Source: Knoellia sp. Soil729 (GTDB taxonomy: Bacteria > Actinomycetota > Actinomycetes > Actinomycetales > Dermatophilaceae). From it: a stretch of DNA of 64,000 bases. Positions 34,568-42,442 of the stretch are shown here, in pieces. The notes below the pieces were generated by a model. It did not search any database. It saw only the letters and a program-made list of their open reading frames with translations, and had not been told where the DNA came from. The position numbers and the translations under genes were made by a program. How positions within the stretch are numbered: position 1 is the first letter of the stretch; every line of letters begins with the position of its first letter. The stretch spans positions 846,544-910,543 of the forward strand of contig NZ_LMSA01000002.1 of the NCBI RefSeq assembly GCF_001427985.1. Direction: 5' to 3'.

Positions 34568-35487
34568 GGCACGACTTTCTCCGCCGCGTCGAGCGCGCCG
34601 GTGAGGAGCCGCGAGACGTCGTCCGCGCCGTCCTCCCCCAGCGTCAGGGCGACCTGCCACGCGGTGAGGAGTGCACGGACACAACGCCACCCGGGCGTGA
34701 CCATCGCGGGACCGCAGGCGGCCCAGTAGGCCTGCAGGCAGAGGGCAGCGAGGTCGTTCCCGGGCATGGAGAGGTCGTCGAGCATGGAGGCGGCAGAGAC
34801 CAGGTCGTGTTCGGGACAACCCCGTCCGCCGAGCTCGAAGTCGACGAGGCCCACCCTCACCTCGCTCGCCGCGGTGGTGCGCACGATGACGTTGCCCGGT
34901 GAGATGTCCCCGTGGATGAGGTGGCTCGGTCGCCAGTGATGCGCGGTGAGGTCCAGGGCCCGCCGGACCACGGGGTCCGTGAGGGCCTCGAGGATTGGCC
35001 GGGTGCCAGCCATCGTCGTGCCTCCGGCCATCGAGGGCGGCAGGTGCTCCCACAGCGGCCAGGGACGCGGGGCCTCTGGGACATCGCCCGACGTCACGTG
35101 CCGGTGCAGTCGGGCGAGGGCCCGACCGAGGTCGACGGCGGCGGGCCGCAGGGCCGCCGGGTCTCGCACCACCGACAGCTCCTCGCCCGGCAGCGCAGTC
35201 ATCCACACCGACCCTGGTCCCCCCTGCAGGATCAGGGTCGGTGCGAGATCGAGGGGTGCGACGGAGCGCAGGACCGCCGACTCCGTGGCGACGGTGTCGT
35301 CACCGTCGAGCCGGGCTGCGGCTCCGGCCTGCTTGACGAACCCCTTGGCGGAGCCGTCGTGCTCGATGACGTGCACGGCGTTGCTGCGCGAGACCGCGCG
35401 CACCCGCACCCGTCCGGCGCGGACGTCCTGCACGGGGACGAGCCCGTGCCGGACGGCCGCGCCGAGCAGGCTGGGGGATGAGGCCAC
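34564..35487 (-). CDS. APH-fold kinase of the HopA1-associated type
   Basis: Aminoglycoside-phosphotransferase-like kinase of 307 residues. The catalytic loop is LIHGDISPGNVIV (Asp base and metal-binding Asn) and the metal-binding motif is LVDFELGGRG. The N-lobe has AKGFVKQAG (ATP Lys candidate) and ATESAVLRSV (Glu partner). In class V lanthipeptide and thioviridamide clusters such kinases phosphorylate Ser/Thr of the precursor before HopA1-type elimination. GTG 35487 lies three bases after the protease stop codon and has a weak ribosome site, so reinitiation from the protease gene is probable. Resistance to an antibiotic is the usual automatic annotation but does not fit this operon. Confidence 0.83.
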   Translation of the reverse strand: MASSPSLLGAAVRHGLVPVQDVRAGRVRVRAVSRSNAVHVIEHDGSAKGFVKQAGAAARLDGDDTVATESAVLRSVAPLDLAPTLILQGGPGSVWMTALPGEELSVVRDPAALRPAAVDLGRALARLHRHVTSGDVPEAPRPWPLWEHLPPSMAGGTTMAGTRPILEALTDPVVRRALDLTAHHWRPSHLIHGDISPGNVIVRTTAASEVRVGLVDFELGGRGCPEHDLVSAASMLDDLSMPGNDLAALCLQAYWAACGPAMVTPGWRCVRALLTAWQVALTLGEDGADDVSRLLTGALDAAEKVVP

Positions 35488-35490
35488 GGG

Positions 35491-36978
35491 TCAGGCACCG
35501 CCCGCCGCGCCGGAGGCCGAGCCCGAGCTCTGGGTGCCACCGGCATCGCCGGCCTCGACGGCGTCGACCTCCTCGAGGGCAGCGAGGTAGCCGCTCCAGT
35601 AGAGGTCGTCGGCGACCGCACCGATCTCGTCGGGAGACCCGCCATAGCCGCCGTCGCTTCCACTGAACCCACCGCCGCCTCCCCGGCTCCAGTCCTCGAT
35701 CGGCGGTCGCTCGAACTCGCCACCGCAAGCCCGGGTCGGGAGGGGACAGGAGTACCGGGTGACCTTGAGGTCGCAGATGACGGGCCGGGTCACCTCGCAG
35801 GTGACGCTCCGGGTGACGACGTCGCAGATCTGCGGCCGGGTCACGGTCGGGCACAGCGCCACCACACGGGTCTTCACCGTCGGGCAGCTCGCGTCGTAGC
35901 GCGTGCGAAGGCACACGGCCAGCCTCGTGTTGAGACAGGTCAGAAGTGGGCGCGTGGCCGGCACGACCGCCGGGAGGAGCAGGTCCACCCCGAGCTCGTC
36001 GAGCACCGCCTGCACCGGGTTGGCGAAGGTCATCGACCCGTCGTTGCTACCGGCGAAGAGCAGGCCGACGACGTTGCGCGACATGTCCTGGACGACCGAC
36101 CCGGAGTCACCGTGGTCGGAGAAGCGCGGGTTGCGCGTCGTGTCGGTGTTGATGCGGATCTGGTGGTGCAGCGTGTGCGAGCCCACGTCGCTGCCGTAGT
36201 TGATGCTCACGGTGAAGTCGGTCGAGGCCACCGTCCCGAAGGTGTGCTCGGTGGTGCGGCCGCGCTTCTGCACGGCCATGCCGACCGTGGCCGCGGTGCT
36301 GCCGGCGACGTCGCCCACGCCGGTCACCGAGGCCGACCACGGCTGGGACGCGTCGACGGTGATGACTGCGCCGTCCACGCCGTCGGAGAGCGTGGCCCGG
36401 GTGAGCGAGCCGAACTCACCGGTGGGCGAGCCTCCGTCGACGAGCGAGGGCTGCACCTGGCGGTCGCCCACGCTCCAGGTGTTGTTGACGCAGGCGACGT
36501 GGAAGTTCGTCAGTGCCATCGTCGCGCCACTCGCGCGGTCACGCACCATGGCTCCGAGGGTGCCGACGAAGACGTAGTTGCCGGCCGACGGGACGTCGGG
36601 CGGGCTCAGGTATACGGAGCGTCGCGGCCCGATGCCGATTCCACCGGCGAGCGTGGGGTAGTCGGCCGTGTCGACGAGCAGCTCCACGTCGTCGAGCTGG
36701 CGGTAGGCCGGCTGCAGCTCGATGACGAGCTCCTGGACGTCGGTCTTGATGCCGTCGATCTCCGTGGGGATGGCGGCGCCCTTGGCGAGCTTGGAGGTCG
36801 GCTTCTTCTGCTCCACGAAGACGACGATGCTCAGCTCGCCGGTCTTCTTGCCGTCGGTCTCCTTCTCGGCGATGTCGACGGCGACGACTCCCGGCTTGGC
36901 GATCAGCTCGTCCTCGACGGATTCCTTCACCGGCCTGATGGCGGCGCGCTGCGCGGCCTGTTCGTGCTGTGTTGCCAT
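35491..36978 (-). CDS. Nal1-type trypsin-like serine protease with Cys/Thr-Arg repeat tail (proposed lanthionine substrate)
   Basis: 495 residues, first gene of the lanthionine operon. Residues 1-90 are the N-terminal domain typical of Nal1-like peptidases (KPGVVAVDIAEKE, EIDGIKTDVQEL). The trypsin-like domain has His160 in TNFHVAC, Asp202 in DGVDGAVI (probable) and Ser292 in HGDSGSVV. Residues 348-418 hold nine Cys alternating with eight Thr-Arg pairs (for example CPTVTRPQIC, CDVVTRSVTC, CEVTRPVIC); only one Cys lies elsewhere. A Gly-rich linker and an acidic helix (DDLYWSGYLAALEEVDAVEA) follow. No signal peptide. ATG 36978 follows AGGAG at seven bases; the longer frame upstream is rejected. 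Without modification, the tail could instead form disulfides or bind metal. Confidence 0.85.
   Translation of the reverse strand: MATQHEQAAQRAAIRPVKESVEDELIAKPGVVAVDIAEKETDGKKTGELSIVVFVEQKKPTSKLAKGAAIPTEIDGIKTDVQELVIELQPAYRQLDDVELLVDTADYPTLAGGIGIGPRRSVYLSPPDVPSAGNYVFVGTLGAMVRDRASGATMALTNFHVACVNNTWSVGDRQVQPSLVDGGSPTGEFGSLTRATLSDGVDGAVITVDASQPWSASVTGVGDVAGSTAATVGMAVQKRGRTTEHTFGTVASTDFTVSINYGSDVGSHTLHHQIRINTDTTRNPRFSDHGDSGSVVQDMSRNVVGLLFAGSNDGSMTFANPVQAVLDELGVDLLLPAVVPATRPLLTCLNTRLAVCLRTRYDASCPTVKTRVVALCPTVTRPQICDVVTRSVTCEVTRPVICDLKVTRYSCPLPTRACGGEFERPPIEDWSRGGGGGFSGSDGGYGGSPDEIGAVADDLYWSGYLAALEEVDAVEAGDAGGTQSSGSASGAAGGA
35725..35937 (-). repeat. Cys / Thr-Arg repeat array in the protease tail
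   Basis: Encodes residues 348-418 of the protease. Reading from the N-terminal side, each Cys is followed by 2-5 residues, then Thr-Arg, then 1-4 residues and the next Cys: nine Cys and eight Thr-Arg in strict alternation. Four of the eight are Val-Thr-Arg. The gap between Thr and the following Cys is 4, 5, 5, 4, 4, 4, 3 and 2 residues, the size range of lanthionine rings. Confidence 0.9.
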
Positions 36979-37212
36979 GGCGTGCTCCTGGGGTTGGGGT
37001 CGGGACCGCCCCTGCGCGGCCCCGACAGTGGACAAGGAGTCGGCCGGCCCGCGCCAGATACATCCGGCAACGAAGAAGTTTCTCGGACAACTCGCGCCTG
37101 CCATGTATCTGGCCGGCTGTGCCCGCCTCCTTCCCCTGTGAACGCCTAGTCCCTACGCTGAACCAACGGCACCAGCCGCCGGGGTTCGGTCCAGAGCTCA
37201 CGGAAGGCCCAG
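36979..37212. promoter_or_regulatory. Divergent promoter region between protease/lanthionine and subtilase/sigma operons
   Basis: A 234-base gap separates the two divergent operons. It contains the AGGAG ribosome site of the minus-strand protease (near 36985) and GGAAGG before the plus-strand subtilase (37200-37205). AAGAAGTTTCTCGG near 37074 is the least GC-rich part. No palindrome stands out. Because a sigma factor gene is in the plus-strand operon, this gap is where its own promoter should be. Confidence 0.4.
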
Positions 37213-38769
37213 ATGAACCACAACGAGCGGCCCGAGCGGCCCACCCGACAGCTTCCTGCGACAGTTCTCCCGGCCACTGCCGTGCGTCGACTTCGCGCCC
37301 GGCTCCTCGACCCGAGCACCGCGGTCCGCAGCGGCGGGCAGGAGCTCGAGCCCACGGCATACGTGGGTGACGTCCTTCTCGTCCCCGGAATCCCGGGGCG
37401 GTCCGCAGACCGCACCGTCGACACGCTCGAGCGTGCTGCACGCGATCTCGGGTATGCCGTGGTGCCGGAACCCGACGAGTCTCTCGTCGGTCTCGCCACG
37501 GAGAACGAGCTGCTGGACAGTCTGGACAAGGTCGGGCACACGGCGGTCCGGCTCGTGCCGTCGGGCGAGCGCGGGGAGCGGTTCCCCGTGGCACCGGCAG
37601 ACGCCTGGGAGGTGCTGCAGACCGCTCGCGCCCTCGATGGACGGGCCGTCGCCGGTGTGGGGCTCGCCCACGTCATGACCGCCAGCGGCTGGGGGCAGGG
37701 CATCGGCTGGGGCCAGGGCATCGGCTGGGGCCAAGGCATCGGCTGGGGCCAAGGCATCGGCTGGGGGCAGGGCATCGGCTGGGGCCCGAGCGACCGCTTC
37801 CCCGTCGTCTGGTCGGCACCACCGCCGGTTCGCGAGGAGGGCGGCCCCGTGGTCGCCACGCTCGACACCGGCCTGGGTCAGCACGACTGGTTCCTCGAGG
37901 GCGACAGCGCCGAGCGACTCCCGGAGCCCGCAGGCATGCCCCGCGAGGTCGACGGTGTGACGATCGACCTCGTCAACGGCCAGCTCGACCCACTGGCGGG
38001 CCACGGGACCTTCATCGCCGGTGTCGTCCGCCAGCACTGCCCCGACGCACGGATCCTCTCGGTCCCCGTGATGTGGGGTGATGGCACCGCCGACGAGCGC
38101 GACGTGGTGCAGGCGCTCGCCGGGCTCTACGTGCGGCAGTCGCTCGCGATGCGCTCGGGGGGCGACCCGGCCCAGTCCATCGACGTCATCACCCTGTCGC
38201 TGGGCTACCGCCATGAGACCCCGGGCGCCTTCGACGACGAGGAGGCGCTGTTCCGCGTCCTGCGCGGGCTGGCCGAGCTGGGCGTGACGATCGTGGCGGC
38301 CGTGGGCAACGACGCCAGCGACGTCGAGTTCTTCCCGGCGGCCTACGCCTCCCATGTCACGACGGGTGCTCCCATGGTGAGCGTCGGGGCACTCAACCCC
38401 GACCGCCGCACGGTGTCGGTCTACTCGAACACCGGCCCCTGGGTGCAGACCTATGCGGCCGCGACCTCCATCGTGAGCACCATGCCGACGACCTTCAACG
38501 CCTCTCGCCGCAGCGAGCTGCTCCACCAGGCGAACCCCGGAGCCCTTCCCGCAGTGCCCACGCGCGGCGCAGCCGACTCCGACGACTACACCGGAGGCTT
38601 CGGGCTGTGGAGCGGCACATCCTTCGCTGCACCCGCCCTCGCCGGCGACATCGCTCGAGGTCTCGGCCGGGAGCGACCCGGCGACGTCGACAAGCGCAGC
38701 GAACAGGCCCGTGAGATCGTGACAGCAACGCTCGCGGCCACCGCCACGTCCCTCAGGGAGGAGAAGTGA
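37213..38769 (+). CDS. S8-family (subtilisin-like) serine protease with WGQGIG repeats
   Basis: Subtilase of 518 residues with an intact triad: Asp218 in VVATLDTGLGQHD, His264 in GHGTFIAGVV and Ser470 in SGTSFAAPALAG; the oxyanion Asn is in VAAVGNDAS. The N-terminal 160 residues are an unrecognised domain with no signal peptide, so the enzyme appears cytosolic. Directly before the catalytic domain, five tandem copies of WGQGIG (about residues 159-188) form a Gly/Trp linker. ATG 37213 follows GGAAGG. Its stop overlaps the sigma-factor GTG by four bases, and it is divergent from the Nal1-type protease operon. Activation by cleavage in the N-terminal part is plausible but not shown. Confidence 0.92.
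   Translation: MNHNERPERPTRQLPATVLPATAVRRLRARLLDPSTAVRSGGQELEPTAYVGDVLLVPGIPGRSADRTVDTLERAARDLGYAVVPEPDESLVGLATENELLDSLDKVGHTAVRLVPSGERGERFPVAPADAWEVLQTARALDGRAVAGVGLAHVMTASGWGQGIGWGQGIGWGQGIGWGQGIGWGQGIGWGPSDRFPVVWSAPPPVREEGGPVVATLDTGLGQHDWFLEGDSAERLPEPAGMPREVDGVTIDLVNGQLDPLAGHGTFIAGVVRQHCPDARILSVPVMWGDGTADERDVVQALAGLYVRQSLAMRSGGDPAQSIDVITLSLGYRHETPGAFDDEEALFRVLRGLAELGVTIVAAVGNDASDVEFFPAAYASHVTTGAPMVSVGALNPDRRTVSVYSNTGPWVQTYAAATSIVSTMPTTFNASRRSELLHQANPGALPAVPTRGAADSDDYTGGFGLWSGTSFAAPALAGDIARGLGRERPGDVDKRSEQAREIVTATLAATATSLREEK
37687..37776 (+). repeat. Five tandem 18-base repeats encoding WGQGIG
   Basis: Units begin at 37687, 37705, 37723, 37741 and 37759, consensus GGCTGGGGSCARGGCATC, differing only at two third-codon positions; a partial sixth follows. 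Such near-identical in-frame repeats change number easily by slippage or recombination, altering linker length without frameshift. Confidence 0.95.
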
Positions 38770-39398
38770 ACGCCGACCGGGTCGAACGCACCGGCCAGAC
38801 GGAGCACACCGCGCCCGGCCTTGCGCTGTCCGCCGCCAGGGCCTTCTCGCTCCACCGTGCCGGCGACTCCAGCGCCATGGGGCAGCTGGTCGACGACGTC
38901 ACGCCGCTGCTGTGGCACACCGCCCGGTCGCAGGGCGCCGACCCCACCACGGCGCAGGACGTCGTGCAGACCACCTGGCTTCGCCTCGTCGAGCACACCA
39001 ACGACATCAACGACCCGCAGGCCGTGCTCCAGTGGCTGCTCATGACCACCAAGCGAGAGGCCTGGAGCGCGGTCAGGCGCGGCCGGCGCACCGTCCCGAA
39101 GGAGCCCTGGGATGAGCCTTCCTCGATCGACCCCACCGGTCCCTCCCGCCCGGCCGACCCGGCGACCGCCACCGAGGATGCCGAGTCCGCCACCACCGTG
39201 TGGCGTCACGTCGAGAGCCTGCCCGAACGGTGCCAGCAGCTGCTGCGTCTCGTCGCGTTCGTCGAACGCCCCGACTACGGCGTGGTGAGTGCCGCACTCG
39301 GCATCCCCGTCGGCAGCATCGGACCCACCCGTGGCCGGTGCCTGGCCAAGCTCCGCGCCGCGCTCTTGGCCGACCCGACCTGGGAGGTGACGGCATGA
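38766..39398 (+). CDS. ECF-type sigma-70 family RNA polymerase sigma factor
   Basis: 210 residues. Region 2 spans about 28-85 (AMGQLVDDVTPLLWHTARSQG, then AQDVVQTTWLRLVEH) and region 4 about 145-205 (LPERCQQLLRLVAFV, then VSAALGIPVGSIGPTRGRCLAKLRAAL). The linker is acidic and Pro-rich. GTG 38766 overlaps the subtilase stop by four bases (GTGA) and its own stop overlaps the next gene by four. Being inside the operon it probably drives, it likely controls this protease island. No classical anti-sigma factor is next to it; the following small protein could act as one. Confidence 0.9.
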   Translation: MNADRVERTGQTEHTAPGLALSAARAFSLHRAGDSSAMGQLVDDVTPLLWHTARSQGADPTTAQDVVQTTWLRLVEHTNDINDPQAVLQWLLMTTKREAWSAVRRGRRTVPKEPWDEPSSIDPTGPSRPADPATATEDAESATTVWRHVESLPERCQQLLRLVAFVERPDYGVVSAALGIPVGSIGPTRGRCLAKLRAALLADPTWEVTA

Positions 39399-39898
39399 GC
39401 TCCCCGCAGAGCTCCGAGGAGGCGCTCGCTGCGCAGCCCCTGGACTCCACCGACGAGCGAACTCTCAGGTTGATCCGCACCCACCTCGAGCGCGTGGACC
39501 CCGTACCGGTCGACCTCACCGAGCGCGTGAAGTTCGCGATGTCGGTGGCCAGCCTCGAGGCCGAGATCGCCCATCTCATGAGCGACAGCGCGTCCGTGGG
39601 TGCCACCCGCACGACCGAGTACGACCGCGTGTCGACTGTCACCTTCGAGAGCGAAGGGTTGAGCATCATGGTGAGCCTCGAGCCTGTGAAGGGCGGCTCC
39701 ACCCTGATCCGTGGGTGGGTGACCTCACCGGGAGCCGACGTGGAGCTGCGCGAGCACTCCCGCAGCCAGGAGGTGACGGCCGACGAGGACGGCCGGTTCG
39801 TCTTCGACCGGGTCGCGCGCGGCACCGTGCACCTCGTCATCCGGCGCAACGACGAGCCGGGCACCCGCCCGGTGATCACGCCGGGGATCGAGATCTGA
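39395..39898 (+). CDS. Small protein with carboxypeptidase-regulatory-like beta domain
   Basis: 167 residues, unrecognised overall. The N-terminal half is helical and charged (LRLIRTHLERVDPVPVDL, RVKFAMSVASLEAEIAHLM). The C-terminal half looks like a small beta-sandwich: LIRGWVTSPGADVELRE, VTADEDGRFVFDRVARGTVHLVI, the pattern of CarboxypepD-regulatory-like domains. There is no membrane segment and no zinc-anti-sigma motif. ATG 39395 overlaps the sigma-factor stop. The position between a sigma factor and a CHAT protease suggests an adaptor or anti-sigma role, but nothing in the sequence proves it. Confidence 0.75.
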   Translation: MSSPQSSEEALAAQPLDSTDERTLRLIRTHLERVDPVPVDLTERVKFAMSVASLEAEIAHLMSDSASVGATRTTEYDRVSTVTFESEGLSIMVSLEPVKGGSTLIRGWVTSPGADVELREHSRSQEVTADEDGRFVFDRVARGTVHLVIRRNDEPGTRPVITPGIEI

Positions 39899-40013
39899 GA
39901 GGACGCCCTCGACGCCACTGGACACAGCCCGCGAGCTGCACGCGCGAGGCCGGTCGGAGAACTCCGCCGGCCACTACCGGCGTGCCGACTCAGCGCTGAG
40001 CCGCGCGCTCAAG

Positions 40014-42422
40014 GTGCTGGACGGGCCCGACGTCCACGACCTCGACCCCATGGAGGTCCTGCGTCTGCGCGCCAGGATCCACATCACCCGGGCGGTCGCG
40101 CGCTTCGGCATCGACGGCCCCGAGGCAGGCCTGAGCGTCCTCGACGAGGTCCACCGGATGGTCGAAGGACAGGCACCTGCCCTCCTCGGCGCCCAGGCGC
40201 ACCTCCAGGCCGGAGCGATCAACGTCATGGCCTCGAACTGGCGGCAGGCGCTCGTGGAGCTCGAGCAGGTCGAGCCGCACCTCGACGAGCTCGTCGTCCC
40301 GGAGAGGTGCGCGGCGCTCATCAACCGAGGGCTCGCGCACCTGTCCCTGTTCCACCTCGACCTCGGCCGCGCGGACCTCGAGGCGGTGGTCGCCTTGGCC
40401 GTGGAGCACTCCCTGCCCCTCGAGGAGTTCAAGGCGCGGCACAACCTCGGCTGCCTCGCCTACCTCGCCGGTGACATCCCGGGCGCTCTGCGACTCCTGG
40501 GTGAAGCCGCCGAGATGGACGTCGACATCACCACGGCACGCGGCCACCTCGACCACGGCAAGGTCCTCCTCGACGCCGGGCTCGTCGACGAGGCCGAGGA
40601 GGTCCTGCAGCGTGGCCTCGACGCGGCGCGACTGGACCGACAGCCCTTCGAGCGGGGCGAGATCCACCTCGACCTCGCGCGAGCAGCCCTGCTCCGGGGA
40701 GACATGGCACAGGCCCGGATCCGGGCAGGCAACGCGGTGCGGACCTTCCGCGCCATCCATGCAGCCGGTCCGGCCGAGGAGGTGGAGCTGCTGGGGGCCG
40801 TCATCGACCTCGGTGTGGGGCGCCGCCTGACCCGGGCGGCCCAGGTCGCCTCGCGCTGGGACACCCCCACGCCGACCCTCCCCGCCGAACGCCTCGCCAC
40901 CCGCATCCAGGTCGAGGTCGCCCTGGCGCGACACGACCTCGGCACCGCCCGCGCCCAGCTCACCCGTCTCGGGAGCGGCCATCCCGTCGCGCTGGGCGTC
41001 CTGCTCCACGAACACCTGCTCGCCGCGATGCTGGCCGAAGCGGAGGGCGACCACACGCGCGCGACCGGGATCATGCGCGAGGCCGCCGCACGGCTCGCCC
41101 ACGACCAGGGCGACGTGCACAGCCTCGAGGTCCGCGCAGGCCTCGCGTTCCACGCTGCCCGCATCCGCGACGCCGACGTCGCCGCGGCCACCGACTCGGG
41201 GTCGACGGCCGAGCTCTTCGAGAGCGTCGAGAGGTGGCGGGCGGCCTCGCACCGCACTCCCCCGCTGCGACCCTCCGACGACGCGGAGACTGCCGCCCTG
41301 GTGGGGCGCCTGCGCCAGATCCGGCAGGCCGGGCCCCACGAGGCGTCCGGGCCCGTCGATGACGAGGTGACGACCCTGCAGGCCGCGATCACGGCACGCC
41401 TGCGTGCGGTCCGTGGGGACCGGGTAGGCGAGGACCTCCATCCCGCGACCGCCCAGCTGGCCCTGGAGACGGCAGCCGAGCGGGGCGTGACGCTCGTGAC
41501 GTTCCACGAGATCCGGGGCACCGTGGTGCGCCTCGTCCTCGACGGGTCACGCATCCTCCAGAGCGTGCTGGGTCCCGCAGGTGACATCGCGGCGGCGGCC
41601 GTGAGGGCCCACGCCGACGTCCGGGCCACGGCGCTGGCGCCTCCGTCCATGGCGGCCTTCCTCGGGCAGGCACGAGAGCGATCGCTGCTCGAGGTCGACC
41701 GGGCGCTGTTCGGCGGGGTGCAGGTGGAAGGCACGGTGGTGGTCGTCCCGACGACGGCGCTGGCGTCGCTGCCCTGGCGCACCCTGCCGTCCCTCGCCCC
41801 ACACCCGGTGGTCGCTGCGCCGTCAGTGACGGCGTGGGTCCGGCGACCCACCCTCGCCACCCGCAACCCGAGCGTCGTGGCGCTCGCCGGACCGGGTCTG
41901 CCGCGAGCACACGAGGAGGTGAGCGGAGTCTCGAAGGCCTGGGGCCGGCATACCGGATCTGCCGGTGGCACAACGCACGGCGGGTATGCCGTGACGTCCG
42001 ACGTGCGTGATGCGCTCGCCTCCTCGAGTGTCGTGCACCTTGCGGCGCACGGGCACCACGTCGACCAGAGCCCTCTCTTCTCGAGCCTGGACCTGGCCGA
42101 CGGACCGGTGTTCGCCCACGAGCTGCGCGCACCCCTCGCGGCAGAGCTCGTCATCCTGTCGGCCTGCGACGTGGGACGGACCCGGGGGCAGGCCGGGGAC
42201 GAACCCCTCGGGCTGGCCGCGGCCCTGCTCAGCCTCGGGGTGCAGTGCGTCGTCGCGGCGACGAACCCCGTTCGCGACGACGTGGCAGCGGCGGCGATGG
42301 TCGACCTGCACCAACGACTCGCCGCTGGCACCGATGTCGCAACGGCCCTGCGCGACACCGCTGCCCACGTCCCGGGCGCGGAGGCGTTCTGCGCCTACGG
42401 CAGCACCTGGCAGACCGGCTGA
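40014..42422 (+). CDS. TPR-CHAT caspase-like protease
   Basis: About 800 residues. The N-terminal two-thirds is a helical TPR array (NLGCLAYLAGDIPGALRLLGEAAEM, ARAALLRGDMAQARIRAGNAV and similar pairs). The C-terminal third is a CHAT domain with His679 in VVHLAAHGHH and Cys718 in VILSACDVG (numbered from GTG 40014). CHAT proteases are caspase relatives; TPR-CHAT proteins execute cleavage in CRISPR-linked Craspase and bacterial gasdermin systems. GTG 40014 is the first standard start, but the frame is open from 39876 and LDTARELHARGRSENSAGHY just upstream reads like a TPR helix. So the true start may be a non-standard codon, for example CTG 39918, which follows GAGAGGA. Last gene of the subtilase/sigma operon. 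Confidence 0.88.
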   Translation: MLDGPDVHDLDPMEVLRLRARIHITRAVARFGIDGPEAGLSVLDEVHRMVEGQAPALLGAQAHLQAGAINVMASNWRQALVELEQVEPHLDELVVPERCAALINRGLAHLSLFHLDLGRADLEAVVALAVEHSLPLEEFKARHNLGCLAYLAGDIPGALRLLGEAAEMDVDITTARGHLDHGKVLLDAGLVDEAEEVLQRGLDAARLDRQPFERGEIHLDLARAALLRGDMAQARIRAGNAVRTFRAIHAAGPAEEVELLGAVIDLGVGRRLTRAAQVASRWDTPTPTLPAERLATRIQVEVALARHDLGTARAQLTRLGSGHPVALGVLLHEHLLAAMLAEAEGDHTRATGIMREAAARLAHDQGDVHSLEVRAGLAFHAARIRDADVAAATDSGSTAELFESVERWRAASHRTPPLRPSDDAETAALVGRLRQIRQAGPHEASGPVDDEVTTLQAAITARLRAVRGDRVGEDLHPATAQLALETAAERGVTLVTFHEIRGTVVRLVLDGSRILQSVLGPAGDIAAAAVRAHADVRATALAPPSMAAFLGQARERSLLEVDRALFGGVQVEGTVVVVPTTALASLPWRTLPSLAPHPVVAAPSVTAWVRRPTLATRNPSVVALAGPGLPRAHEEVSGVSKAWGRHTGSAGGTTHGGYAVTSDVRDALASSSVVHLAAHGHHVDQSPLFSSLDLADGPVFAHELRAPLAAELVILSACDVGRTRGQAGDEPLGLAAALLSLGVQCVVAATNPVRDDVAAAAMVDLHQRLAAGTDVATALRDTAAHVPGAEAFCAYGSTWQTG

Positions 42423-42442
42423 CTGCCCGTCCGGACAGTCAG
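42419..42442. terminator. Small hairpin spanning both stop codons of CHAT and cysE genes
   Basis: CTGACTG (42419-42425) pairs with CAGTCAG (42436-42442). It includes the stop codon of each convergent gene, which are only 16 bases apart. Confidence 0.55.

Noticed and set aside
33665..35206. Longer HopA1-family protein starting inside the kinase gene
   Set aside because: The first 213 codons are His/Arg/Pro-rich out-of-frame sequence over the kinase; ATG 34567 with a four-base overlap is far better.
34564..35487. Antibiotic-resistance phosphotransferase
   Set aside because: The fold fits, but the gene is locked in an operon with HopA1-family and LanC-like genes, the known context for RiPP kinases.
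37687..37776. Possible CRISPR array
   Set aside because: The repeats are contiguous 18-base units in frame inside a protease gene; there are no spacers.
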